Below are positions 30,507 to 40,019 of a DNA stretch of 64,000 nt, one piece after another (positions within the stretch are counted from its first letter, which is position 1; each line of letters starts with the position of its first letter). Location: assembly GCA_019752535.1 (NCBI GenBank), contig JAIEMA010000009.1, positions 62,001 to 126,000 of the forward strand, in the 5' to 3' direction. The stretch is from Bacteriovoracaceae bacterium (lineage in GTDB: Bacteria; Bdellovibrionota; Bacteriovoracia; Bacteriovoracales; Bacteriovoracaceae). The position numbers were made by a program, and so were the translations under genes. Below the pieces are notes generated by a model. That model saw only the letters and a program-made list of their open reading frames with translations, was not told the DNA's origin and made no database searches.

Positions 30507-30920
30507 TTAATGCAAAAACGCTGAATAATCCGCCGCCATCTTCTCTGGGATCTCCATCGGGCGGCCGTTTGATAAATTGATATAAACCCACAGAGTTTCG
30601 GCTTTAAGAATAATCTTCTCATCGGACTTTCTTTTAATCTGATAGGCCCTTATGGATTTAGCGGCATTCATAGTTTTTATCCATGTCTCAACGATAAGCT
30701 CTTCACCCAAATAAGCCGGAAGCAGATAATCAAGCTCATGTCTTCGCACCACAAAACACGCACCATCAGAGAGAAACTTCTCCATCCCATAACCTAGCGA
30801 GACTGAGTGCGCGTTAGCGGCTTCCAGCGTCCAGCGCAAATAGACTTCATTGTTCACATGTCTGAGTGAATCGATATCTTTTTGTTGAACAGTGATGGGG
30901 TAGCTAAATATTGGTTTCAT
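30507..30920 (-). CDS. Acyl-CoA thioesterase (hotdog, 4HBT/YbgC-like)
   Basis: YPITVQQKDIDSLRHVNNEVYLRWTLEAA. Confidence 0.85.
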   Translation of the reverse strand: MKPIFSYPITVQQKDIDSLRHVNNEVYLRWTLEAANAHSVSLGYGMEKFLSDGACFVVRRHELDYLLPAYLGEELIVETWIKTMNAAKSIRAYQIKRKSDEKIILKAETLWVYINLSNGRPMEIPEKMAADYSAFLH

Positions 30921-30928
30921 TATTTCCC

Positions 30929-32764
30929 TTAGAAAACGATATCAAGCACATCGTAAATATTTTCAGTAAACGGCCAGAAGCTTAACTCTCTCACCATTCG
31001 CTCTTCACGTTTCCACCAGTAAAGACTTGCTGAAGGGTAGAGATAGCCGAACTGGTAGCTTGTGGGATTGCTCCATTCATCTTGCATGCCGAGATCAGCA
31101 TAATTTTTAGAATCTTGTCTCGACTCCGCTAAAATAAATTCGGCCTGCTTAATGAGAAGATTAGATGATTTAAGATTGCCTTCGCGCTCGCTATCTCGAC
31201 GTAGTGACTCTCGAAGTTGTAAGGCAAATTCTAGACGAAGGCGTGTGATAAGAACCAAACGAGAGAGATCTGGGTCTTTTATTTTAATGTCATTCGGCCA
31301 CAGTGCCGCAGCTGATCGCAAAAGCGAAATCTCATGCTCACGCTCCCCATCTTTCTGGCTCAGCTCTTTCATCGTAAAGCGATCATGAATGCGATGAGTG
31401 GAGGAGAATTCATCTTGAAGATTAGCGGCTGAGATCATGCTGATCAATCCTAAATCTTTAAAATGTTTTTGTTGATAATCAAAAAGTTTTTGCCACGATT
31501 CGGGTTCTTCTCCTAAGAGTTTAAGTCCTACCATAGGGTCAAAGTTGTAGGTCAAGTCCGTCAGGAGCGCCTGCGTCCAATCGTACAGCCAGCCGCCGAA
31601 GCCATGACCAGTGGAGAAGAGGAGTTGGCCCTCAATTTGATGATCATAAAGAAACTTTAAATCTTGGGCCCGCGTGCGCAGATAATCAGTGAGTAAGAGT
31701 GGAATATCGACATCCATCGCCACCCAATAGCCCGTCTCTGGGTAATACCAAGTCGGACGTTTCTTGGATTCACTCAGAGTGAACTCACGAATGGCGGTGA
31801 AGTTTTTATTTCCATACATCGGTGCGATTTTATCCTCAAGTCCATAGAACATCACCGTATGAGGGAGGACACCGACTTGAGGGTGAGCGTGTTGAGGGAG
31901 AAAATTATAGTTGCCGTATTTTTCATCCTTCTGATTACTTGAGACATGAATCTTAGTGAATAAGGCGCGTCCATTTTTTTCAATAATCTCTTGAGCGAGA
32001 TTCAGCCACTCAATCGTTTTTTTCGGATTCGTGCCAGTGAATTCACTCGTGCCGGCTTCAAGCACGATAAAACTCGTATCAAGGGCGTCGATGAGTTTTT
32101 GTAAGTTCTCTTTAAGCGAAGAGGTGGAGCCTAGACCTGTAAAGGCTTCAAAGAGAGAGATGAGTTTAAAACTATTTTGCTGATGAAAGGCGACTCCCAG
32201 AGAGACGCCGGTGTGAACGCCCAGTGATTTTGCCAGTTCAAAGGGGGGAGAAAACTTTTTTGATATATCATCAAGCGGAACACGCAAAAGAGAGACATCC
32301 AAAATATTAAATGTATTTCTCGCCGACCATCGCACAATCTCCAAAGCAACTTCCGGCTTATCCATGAAAAAACCTCGCACCCATTCATTAGGATGCAAAG
32401 TGTGCAAATGGAGCCCTCGGTATTTAAGGGTCGGCTTCCAAGAATAAGTCTGGCCGCATTTCGATTCAATCTCTTTTCTGCTGGGAGTGATCTGCCAGCG
32501 AGGATGCGGGAAAAGGAAGCCAAGTTCGCGTAGAGCTTTATAAAGTGTCGAAGGAGTCTCAGCTGTACTCGCAGATATCTTGATTAAGTGTTTATTCTTG
32601 CTGCAGATAAATTGGGCAGAGTTTTTTGTATCTGTACTGACTTCAAGAGTGAAGTAGCTTGGATAAATGAGATCAACATCATTTTGAAGAGCCCCAAGAT
32701 TAATTGGAAGCTCTCGAAGATTAGCGTGGGCGATGAGTGAGAAAATTAACGAGAGGAAGAACAA
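30929..32764 (-). CDS. Exported glycoside-hydrolase-like protein of unknown specificity
   Basis: Signal peptide; LYKALRELGFLFPHPRW, TLKYRGLHLHTLHPNEWVRGF resemble the N-terminal region of GH20/GH67/DUF4838-type proteins. Confidence 0.5.
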   Translation of the reverse strand: MFFLSLIFSLIAHANLRELPINLGALQNDVDLIYPSYFTLEVSTDTKNSAQFICSKNKHLIKISASTAETPSTLYKALRELGFLFPHPRWQITPSRKEIESKCGQTYSWKPTLKYRGLHLHTLHPNEWVRGFFMDKPEVALEIVRWSARNTFNILDVSLLRVPLDDISKKFSPPFELAKSLGVHTGVSLGVAFHQQNSFKLISLFEAFTGLGSTSSLKENLQKLIDALDTSFIVLEAGTSEFTGTNPKKTIEWLNLAQEIIEKNGRALFTKIHVSSNQKDEKYGNYNFLPQHAHPQVGVLPHTVMFYGLEDKIAPMYGNKNFTAIREFTLSESKKRPTWYYPETGYWVAMDVDIPLLLTDYLRTRAQDLKFLYDHQIEGQLLFSTGHGFGGWLYDWTQALLTDLTYNFDPMVGLKLLGEEPESWQKLFDYQQKHFKDLGLISMISAANLQDEFSSTHRIHDRFTMKELSQKDGEREHEISLLRSAAALWPNDIKIKDPDLSRLVLITRLRLEFALQLRESLRRDSEREGNLKSSNLLIKQAEFILAESRQDSKNYADLGMQDEWSNPTSYQFGYLYPSASLYWWKREERMVRELSFWPFTENIYDVLDIVF

Positions 32765-33402
32765 GGCTGCCTTTCTTCTCTAAGCTTCATGTAGATATCA
32801 AAATAGCGATAAGACGCCGGTGAGTTGCCGCTTTCAGTGTGATCAGGCTTTAAAATCAAGCAGCCAGTTTTGAGAAGCAAATCCCAAAGCCCTGGCGTTT
32901 GATCGAGTTTCGCGCGAAGAGCACGTGTGATGATTTTAAGATGCTTCTCTGAGCCAGCGGCGAAATCATTATAGTCAAAAAAATCTTGGCCATATGAGAC
33001 TTCTTTGAGATTGTTCGCCTTATAGATGAGGTTTGCTTCATTGCCAGCGCGTTTAGCATCGAACGCCACCATCGCCATGACCTCTGCTCTTGTGTGAGGC
33101 CAGACAAGTTTGGCGCGAGGATCATTTGGTATTGAAGGATCAGGGTATTTAAGGGCCTGCCATAAACCTTCAACTGAAGCGTAGTGAAGTCCATCAAGTT
33201 CAAAGGGAGTGGCGCCGAAATTACTAAAAATACCAAGTTCAGTTCTTTTGGAAAGAATCACTTCGCCCGCAGCAGCGTCTTGAGGAAGGATCTCCCAACT
33301 TGCCGCTTGATCTCGCGGAATGCTAACCCACCATTCTTGGGGATAGCTTTGGGCCAATAAAGGGGTAGTGATAAATAGGCTTAAAAAAAGTAGGATTTTC
33401 AT
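32746..33402 (-). CDS. Exported NADAR-domain protein
   Basis: Signal peptide MKILLFLSLFITTPLLAQS; IFSNFGATPFELDGLHYASVEGLWQALKYPD and LWDLLLKTGCLILKPDH match NADAR/YbiA blocks. Confidence 0.82.
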   Translation of the reverse strand: MKILLFLSLFITTPLLAQSYPQEWWVSIPRDQAASWEILPQDAAAGEVILSKRTELGIFSNFGATPFELDGLHYASVEGLWQALKYPDPSIPNDPRAKLVWPHTRAEVMAMVAFDAKRAGNEANLIYKANNLKEVSYGQDFFDYNDFAAGSEKHLKIITRALRAKLDQTPGLWDLLLKTGCLILKPDHTESGNSPASYRYFDIYMKLREERQPCSSSR

Positions 33403-33496
33403 AGGAAAAACCTAGCATAAAGCTCGGTCACAAGTCGAATGGACTTAAGAGTGGGAGCTGTCTAGAATAAGGGTTCAAAATTCTTAAGGATGTTCT

Positions 33497-35680
33497 ATGT
33501 TGCGTCAATCTCTTGTCACTCTCATGCTTCTTACTTGGGCGTCTTGGGCCTTCGCTCAGAGGTGTGATTTATGGGAAGATTCACAACGAATTACACATGC
33601 TCGTGTCGCCGATGAGAAAGGTTTTGCTTACTGCTTCGGTTATTTGCATGGACGTGATCGTGCTTGGATGATGGATCATTTTAGAAGAACCGCTCAAGGG
33701 CGAAACTCTGAAGTGCATGGCTTCTCTCATCTGAAGGGCGACATGATGATGAAGCTTTTAGATCTCCCGGCCTGGGCCGATAAATTATGGGCCGCACTTG
33801 GTAGTGAAGAGAAAAAAATGCTTGAGGCCTATACAGCTGGAGTCAATCATGGTTTTCGTGTTTCAAGCCAGCAGCCGACAAAAGAATTTTTAGATGACCA
33901 TCCCCATCCTGAACCATGGATTCCTCAACATTCACTTTATCTTTTGCTGTTGCAATCTTTTGATCAAACGAGAAAAGGATTTTTCTCTGAGTGGGAAGAA
34001 GAGAAGGCTTTTGAAAAATGGGGCGATAAAGCGGCTTCGCTTTATGATGCAGACGGTGTGCCTTGGGATACAACGGTTCTAAAGTCTCATGAATATGAGC
34101 CGCAAACCATGACGGCTCAAAAAGCCCAGAAGAGAAAACTCTTCTCAAAAATGTGGGGAGAATTTCCTAGCGTCTTTGGCGAATCCACCGGCTCGAACAA
34201 TTGGGTGGTAGCGCCTTCGAAAACTCTTAATCGCAAGGCCATGCTCGCCAATGATCCGCATCTTGATTTGAAAACTCCGATGTTTTGGTATTGGATTCAC
34301 ATGGAAGGTCCGACGACTGATGTGATCGGAGCTTCTCTGCCTGGAGTGCCATTGGTGGTGAGTGGAGCGAATCGTAAAGTCTCATGGGGACTGACCAACT
34401 CGTATATCAATACTGCCGACGCCGTAAGAATCTCAAAAGAAGAAGAAAGTGAGCTCATTAGCTTCAGGCCTCTTGTTTGGGTCAAATTTGGTTTCATTAA
34501 ACTTCCCATCTTTTTTAAATCTTTTCAGAAAACGAAAGATGGCTTTCCAGTTATTCCTCTGGAGACAGAGAAGAGTGGGGCTCTTGTTCTCAAATGGTCT
34601 GGTTTCCATTTAAAGGGTGATGATCTGGCCTCTCTGCGCTTGATCATGCAGACACGCAGCGCTGAAGAGATGGAGCGTATGCTCTCACGTGTGGGAGTGC
34701 CATCGTGGAATTTTGTCTTTGCCGATATTAATGGCAAGATCGGTCATCGCGTGGTGGGAAAAGTTTTTAAAGGATCTCAAAAAGATAAAGTAGGGATTCG
34801 TGAGGGGAAGCTTGCCGATGTCCGTCAGCCAGAATTTCTCTCTCCGGATGAAGTGCCCCATGTCTTTAATCCAAAACGAGGCTGGGTCGCCACAGCGAAC
34901 AATCGCCACTGGCCTTCGGATTCAAAATATTATGGTGGTCGCGGTTACACGCCAGGGTTTAGAGCGTTTAGAATTGAAGAGCTTTTAGATAAATCAAAAC
35001 ATGACGTCGATACGTTTAGAAGTTTGCAATGTGATGAGCAAGCAGTGGATGCAAGATTCTTAGGACCTCTTATCGCCAGTGCCGTGGGCCAGATGGATCT
35101 CAAACCAGAAGAGAAAGCTTGGCTTGATGATTTTAAGAGCTGGGACTTTAAAGCGGGTCTCAACTGTAGCTCTTGTCCGCTCTATCGCCGTATTCTTGAT
35201 TTAAGTTACGAGAAGCTTAGAGTTTGGGAAGTAGGTTTTTGGCGTCTTGGTAATGAGAATAATCCTGAATGGCTCAAGGTCACTCAAGACTCATTCAAAC
35301 AAGCATTCGGTGAACTGAAAGGAAAAGTCTGGCGTGATGTACACTTGAATCCCTTCACTCATATTTCAAATCGCAAAGACTGGGTGTACTCACCTGAGAT
35401 TCCCACTCGCGGTGATCGTCACTCTGTGGACCCAGGAACAGCGAAATGGAATGAGGAGCGTGGTCTTTACGAGCATACCGCTGGTGCCTCTGAGCGTTTG
35501 ATCGTGGTTTTAAATGACACTCCTGAAATCTGGTTAGGTCTTCCAGGTCTTAATTCTCGCTACGACCATCAAGAGGGCAGAAATCCTTGGCAGGCCTGGG
35601 CCGATTGTCGCCAAGAGAGAGTGGAGTGGCCCATAAACTGGGAATCAAAGAAGCTCGAAAAAGTAGAAATCGAAATCTAG
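33497..35680 (+). CDS. Penicillin acylase family (S45) Ntn-hydrolase, exported
   Basis: Signal peptide; GESTGSNNWVVAPSKT (Ser nucleophile after cleavage), ANDPHLDLKTPMFWYWIHM, GASLPGVPLVVSGANRKVSWGLTN. Confidence 0.92.
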   Translation: MLRQSLVTLMLLTWASWAFAQRCDLWEDSQRITHARVADEKGFAYCFGYLHGRDRAWMMDHFRRTAQGRNSEVHGFSHLKGDMMMKLLDLPAWADKLWAALGSEEKKMLEAYTAGVNHGFRVSSQQPTKEFLDDHPHPEPWIPQHSLYLLLLQSFDQTRKGFFSEWEEEKAFEKWGDKAASLYDADGVPWDTTVLKSHEYEPQTMTAQKAQKRKLFSKMWGEFPSVFGESTGSNNWVVAPSKTLNRKAMLANDPHLDLKTPMFWYWIHMEGPTTDVIGASLPGVPLVVSGANRKVSWGLTNSYINTADAVRISKEEESELISFRPLVWVKFGFIKLPIFFKSFQKTKDGFPVIPLETEKSGALVLKWSGFHLKGDDLASLRLIMQTRSAEEMERMLSRVGVPSWNFVFADINGKIGHRVVGKVFKGSQKDKVGIREGKLADVRQPEFLSPDEVPHVFNPKRGWVATANNRHWPSDSKYYGGRGYTPGFRAFRIEELLDKSKHDVDTFRSLQCDEQAVDARFLGPLIASAVGQMDLKPEEKAWLDDFKSWDFKAGLNCSSCPLYRRILDLSYEKLRVWEVGFWRLGNENNPEWLKVTQDSFKQAFGELKGKVWRDVHLNPFTHISNRKDWVYSPEIPTRGDRHSVDPGTAKWNEERGLYEHTAGASERLIVVLNDTPEIWLGLPGLNSRYDHQEGRNPWQAWADCRQERVEWPINWESKKLEKVEIEI

Positions 35681-35773
35681 GCCGGCACACCAATTGCTCC
35701 TTATCTCTACAATTCATTGATTGTAGCGCCAATTTGAGGGTTTAGCCCTCAATTGGCCGTCTAAGGAGTCGAC

Positions 35774-37216
35774 ATGCGTCTGCTAAATTATACGATTGCC
35801 CTAGCTCTTTTAGCCCCTCATTTTGCTTTTGCGGGCAAAATGAATCTGGTGAGAATTAAGGTTTCTCCTGATCTTCAAGGCAAAATCGAAGGCCGACTCG
35901 AACTCACCAAAGGTCTTTTTTCTAAAACTTTTCAAACCATTGAGTTGAATAATCTGCAAACGGGTGTGACAGAGATCCCGCTTAATAAAGCAGAAAATAT
36001 TAAAAACGTGAAAACCGATATTCGCCTCAAAAGTTCGGCGAATTTAAATAGTGATGATCAAGAAGTGGCGCATATCACCGGCACAATTAAACCGGGTGAT
36101 GGCTTCTCTGGCGAAGAGCTTGAAATTGAGTCGCAAAAATTTAAAGCCGATATCGATTGCTCAAACGTCTTTCGCTCATCAAGCCAAGGGAGTGTTTTAG
36201 AAATTGATCTCACCTCATTTAAAAACCTTTCAAGTTGCGGTGGTAAAGACGCCAGTATCTATTCTCCCTTTGGCATTGGTTCAAGAAAAATCGATGAAGG
36301 CTCAAACTGGTTTAGCATGGCCGATGATGAGCGCATGGGACGTGAATACGCCGAACAATTTATCAGTGAAAACCAAGGTAAAATTTTTGGACTAGATCAT
36401 CCCACCACTCGTTATATGCAAGAGAAGATGGAGTTGATCGCGAAGAACTCTGATATGCCGAATTTGAAGCCGAAGGTGAGAGTCATCAATGCTGATGTGT
36501 TGAATGCGTTTGCTCTTCCTGGTGGCTACGTGTTTGTGTTTAGAGGCTTGATGGAGAAATCACCTTCAGAAGCGGCCCTCATGGGAGTGCTCGGTCATGA
36601 GTGGGCGCATGTGACGGCAAGACACGGAACTCGTGGCATGACGAGATCACTTAAGACTTTAACAACGACTGTGACGATCGCTTTGATTGCGCAGGTCTGG
36701 GCGGAAGTGACAGAAGATAAAGTGAAAAAGATCGTCCTTCCTCTTATTGGAGTTGGAACTATTATTGGCGGTCAATTAAGACTTTTAAGTAAGGGCAGAG
36801 AGCAAGAGGCAGAGGCCGATCGTATTGGCTCACAGTACGCCCTCCTGGCGGGCTATCACCCACGCGGTATTGGCGATATGTTCGAAGTCTTTAAGCGCGA
36901 GTCAGGTGGCTCATCGACTTCATTAGAGAAGATTCTTTCAAGTCATCCGGATCATGATTCAAGAATTCAGATGAACCATATTTTAAGTTCACTCTTCTAT
37001 CCAGTGAGAGTCGATTACGTCACCACATCTGTCGGCTATGAAGAAGCCGTGATTGCCATGAATAGTGATGCGCTTCCAAATGCAGATACGACACTTGCTC
37101 TTGCCACGGCTTTTGTGAATGGGTTGCAGAAGCAGCAGGAAGATACAGTGACAAAGTACATGGAAGGTTACGTCTCGAACATGATGAAGGATCGCACGAA
37201 GCCAGCGGCGAAATAA
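35774..37216 (+). CDS. M48-family metallopeptidase, exported
   Basis: Signal peptide; GVLGHEWAHVTARHGT (HExxH), EAEADRIGSQYALLAGYHP. Confidence 0.93.
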   Translation: MRLLNYTIALALLAPHFAFAGKMNLVRIKVSPDLQGKIEGRLELTKGLFSKTFQTIELNNLQTGVTEIPLNKAENIKNVKTDIRLKSSANLNSDDQEVAHITGTIKPGDGFSGEELEIESQKFKADIDCSNVFRSSSQGSVLEIDLTSFKNLSSCGGKDASIYSPFGIGSRKIDEGSNWFSMADDERMGREYAEQFISENQGKIFGLDHPTTRYMQEKMELIAKNSDMPNLKPKVRVINADVLNAFALPGGYVFVFRGLMEKSPSEAALMGVLGHEWAHVTARHGTRGMTRSLKTLTTTVTIALIAQVWAEVTEDKVKKIVLPLIGVGTIIGGQLRLLSKGREQEAEADRIGSQYALLAGYHPRGIGDMFEVFKRESGGSSTSLEKILSSHPDHDSRIQMNHILSSLFYPVRVDYVTTSVGYEEAVIAMNSDALPNADTTLALATAFVNGLQKQQEDTVTKYMEGYVSNMMKDRTKPAAK

Positions 37217-38116
37217 TTATTTCTCTAAAGCCGCTATCGGTAAGGGTAGCGGCTTTTTTTTCCAAAGAATCATCAGCATCATCCCAATCATAATTAATAC
37301 ATTACCCCAAAGACCGATGCCTTGATGCAGACGTCCCGTCCAGGTGAGATCATAAATGATGAGCATAAGGCTTTGAAGAAGTGTGAGCGCTGAAGCGACG
37401 GTGTTTTTTAGATTCATGTAGGAGTAGGTGAGAAAAATCTGTCCTCCAAGGCCCGTGGCGCCTACCAGGATGAGCCAAGGCCATTGCGTGAGCGTAGGCA
37501 GCGCCCAATTTCCGGGAGTGAGAGCAGAGACAATTGTGACCGCTACACCGAAGGAGAAGACGATCACATGAGTCGGAAACTTTCCAGAGGCCCTCTTTAA
37601 GGAGAGAAAGGCGATGGCCGTAAAAAATGAGCCTACGTTGCCGACGATCCATTGAAAAGCACCATCGAGCTGCTTCATATCAAGAGCGAGCATCCAGGCG
37701 CCGGTGAGAAGAATGACGAGGCCCACGAATTCAAAACGCGTGAGTTTTTCGCGATAGAGAAACCAAGCAAAGATGGCGACGTAGAAAGGATTGGTGTTCG
37801 CGAGTGCTTTGGCATCGGCTGCGCTGGTGTATTCAAGATTATAGAAGTAGCAGATCACGGCAATGCCACCTGAGATGGAGCGTATCCAAACAGAGCGAGA
37901 GACTTTGATGTTAAGAAGTTTTGGTAAGTGCGCCCAAGCGAAAGGCATGAGTGCGATTGTGGTGAAGAGACCTCTAAAAGTTGAAATCTGAGATGAAGAG
38001 ATTTCTGAAGGAAGTTGTTGTGAAGCAATCGCCATGACAGAGAAGAGCAGAGCGGAGATGACGCCGAAGAGAAGGCCCTTGGATTCGTTTTCAGGCGGCA
38101 CGTTAAGGCTTTGCAA
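37217..38116 (-). CDS. EamA/DMT-family permease
   Basis: 10 TM-like segments, two EamA-like halves; probable TTG start near 38116 (track start 38161 overlaps the upstream gene). Confidence 0.85.
   Translation of the reverse strand: MQSLNVPPENESKGLLFGVISALLFSVMAIASQQLPSEISSSQISTFRGLFTTIALMPFAWAHLPKLLNIKVSRSVWIRSISGGIAVICYFYNLEYTSAADAKALANTNPFYVAIFAWFLYREKLTRFEFVGLVILLTGAWMLALDMKQLDGAFQWIVGNVGSFFTAIAFLSLKRASGKFPTHVIVFSFGVAVTIVSALTPGNWALPTLTQWPWLILVGATGLGGQIFLTYSYMNLKNTVASALTLLQSLMLIIYDLTWTGRLHQGIGLWGNVLIMIGMMLMILWKKKPLPLPIAALEK
37227..37263 (+). terminator. Rho-independent terminator
   Basis: AAAGCCGCTA-N10-TAGCGGCTTT followed by a T-run; overlaps the 3' coding end of the opposite-strand DMT gene. 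Confidence 0.9.
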
Positions 38117-40019
38117 AAAAGCTCCATGCTTTTGGATGGAGAACGAAAGCCGTAAGTTCAACTATTTCATCATCATATTTATAATTATATTTAGTGCTCG
38201 AGAGTCTCCGAATCGCATGGGTAGAAAATCCACCAGCTGAGGCAACTTTTACAATTTCATTTTTTACTTCTATCCAGTCGTCATTTAAAATTTTTCCACA
38301 ATTTAAATCAATAAGATAAATAGAATCGACCCATTTTCCGGGATTCTCTCCTTCAGGAACAAATGTTAGTATACTTAGGAAATGATAACGTTCACTTTTG
38401 ATTTCCCAATATTCTCTTTTGAATGGCATCTGTTTTAATTTGAACTCTTGCTTTAGATGATTTGAAGAGAAATTGTTAATGTCGAAGTCGAAGATGTCAG
38501 AAAATTCACCTAAGCCATTTTCAATAATTATATTTTTTAAGCCTTTGATTCTTTCAAACTCATGTCCTTCAATAAGGCTGGAAATTTGTAAGTCATCCTT
38601 TGAACGATAAGGAATGTTTTTTAATCTTGTGTAAAGCATTCTTGATTTTCCAAGACAATAGGATGCGCCTTCATTTTCAAGATAGTGAGTAAAGGATTTA
38701 AAAAAAGCATGACCGCTTACCCAAGCCGCAAAATGTTTTGGACACGTTGGTAATGATAATGCGTAGTCCATAATTGATTCAAAAAAAGAAGGAACAAAGT
38801 TTTTATCGACTTTATCTTCGAAACGATCACTAACAAGATCAATAATTGACCAGCAATTATTTCCACTCTTCATTGCGCTAACATACCCCTTAGCTTTTCC
38901 AGTCTCGCTTCGATTCGTCCAACGATAGAGCCAGCTATCACTTAGGCTGTCACTTGATAGAGATTTAAGCATGTTTTTTGAAAGGCTTTTTTGATCTTTT
39001 ATGAATTGTTCACTAAGGGCACCTGATTGGCAAAAGAGACTTAAAATGTCATCTTGTGAAATGTTTTGAGTATCAATGTTTGAATTTTGATAATTAGAAA
39101 TTTCTTTAAGCCATTTCAGCTGATCGGCCGGTTCTCCATCAACCCACTGAAACCGAAAATATGATTCTTCATAAGATACAATGTGAGCAGACATGCTTGA
39201 GTTGGTTCTTTTTATTCGTCCTGTAGAAAGGATTATATCTTGTGATTTTTTGTCATCGATTTGGGCTAAGAATCCACTTATCGATACATTTTTAATTTTA
39301 AGACGAAGATTTTTTTGATCACTAAGTAAGGGGGAGAACTCAGCTTCGAAGTCACAGTCAAATCTTCTCGCTCGCTCTTGAAATTTCTTTACTCCATCTT
39401 TCTCGTTTTTATGCTCAATCCCTATTATGCAAAAATAATTATTGTCAGGCATAAGTGTGATTTGTCTTGTAGATCGAATATCACCAGAGATTGAGATCCA
39501 TTGCTTGTTTATCCAGTAATCACCCTTTAGAGAAACATTTGAAGTCAAGCTGAAGCTAGAAGGAAAGATAAGTTCACCCCCAACTCCATTTTGAGAAATA
39601 TTTAGCGCCTTAAAAATTGCTCCAATTTTCATGTCCCCATTATCGAGAAGAACTCGTGTCCATTCATAACTCGTCGACTCTAAACTTAATCTTTGTTCTG
39701 CCCTCTCATTTGTTAATTCAATTGTTTCTGGATAATCGACCATTAGGAAAGGTGCTCTTAAGAAACTAACTTTTTGTGTGGAGAGTGTTTTGAAGTTTTT
39801 AAATAATATGGAAAGTTGAACTTCTCCTTCAATGTTTTGATCTGCTTCACTGAATGAGTCCAAGTAAATCATTATAGCGCGAGAATCATTTTCACCAATT
39901 TCAACTATTCGCCCTAGAATTGTCATCTCTTTGAATTGTATCTGCACTTCAAGATCTAAGAAAAGTGCCTCTTTCAAGATACCTTTAATTACATTTTGAT
40001 TTGAGACCGTTTTTTTCAA
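38103..40019 (-). CDS. PilZ-like protein (probably two PilZ domains) with C-terminal acyltransferase-like region
   Basis: RAEQR...NISQNGVGG (RxxxR + NxSxxG) and RARR...NVSISG (RxxR + NxSxxG); C-terminal segment loosely GNAT-like. Confidence 0.5.
   Translation of the reverse strand: MKKTVSNQNVIKGILKEALFLDLEVQIQFKEMTILGRIVEIGENDSRAIMIYLDSFSEADQNIEGEVQLSILFKNFKTLSTQKVSFLRAPFLMVDYPETIELTNERAEQRLSLESTSYEWTRVLLDNGDMKIGAIFKALNISQNGVGGELIFPSSFSLTSNVSLKGDYWINKQWISISGDIRSTRQITLMPDNNYFCIIGIEHKNEKDGVKKFQERARRFDCDFEAEFSPLLSDQKNLRLKIKNVSISGFLAQIDDKKSQDIILSTGRIKRTNSSMSAHIVSYEESYFRFQWVDGEPADQLKWLKEISNYQNSNIDTQNISQDDILSLFCQSGALSEQFIKDQKSLSKNMLKSLSSDSLSDSWLYRWTNRSETGKAKGYVSAMKSGNNCWSIIDLVSDRFEDKVDKNFVPSFFESIMDYALSLPTCPKHFAAWVSGHAFFKSFTHYLENEGASYCLGKSRMLYTRLKNIPYRSKDDLQISSLIEGHEFERIKGLKNIIIENGLGEFSDIFDFDINNFSSNHLKQEFKLKQMPFKREYWEIKSERYHFLSILTFVPEGENPGKWVDSIYLIDLNCGKILNDDWIEVKNEIVKVASAGGFSTHAIRRLSSTKYNYKYDDEIVELTAFVLHPKAWSFFAKP

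Noticed and set aside
30929-32764. Firm beta-hexosaminidase or alpha-glucuronidase call
   Set aside because: Only N-terminal similarity noted; no confident catalytic motif, so left as glycosidase-like.
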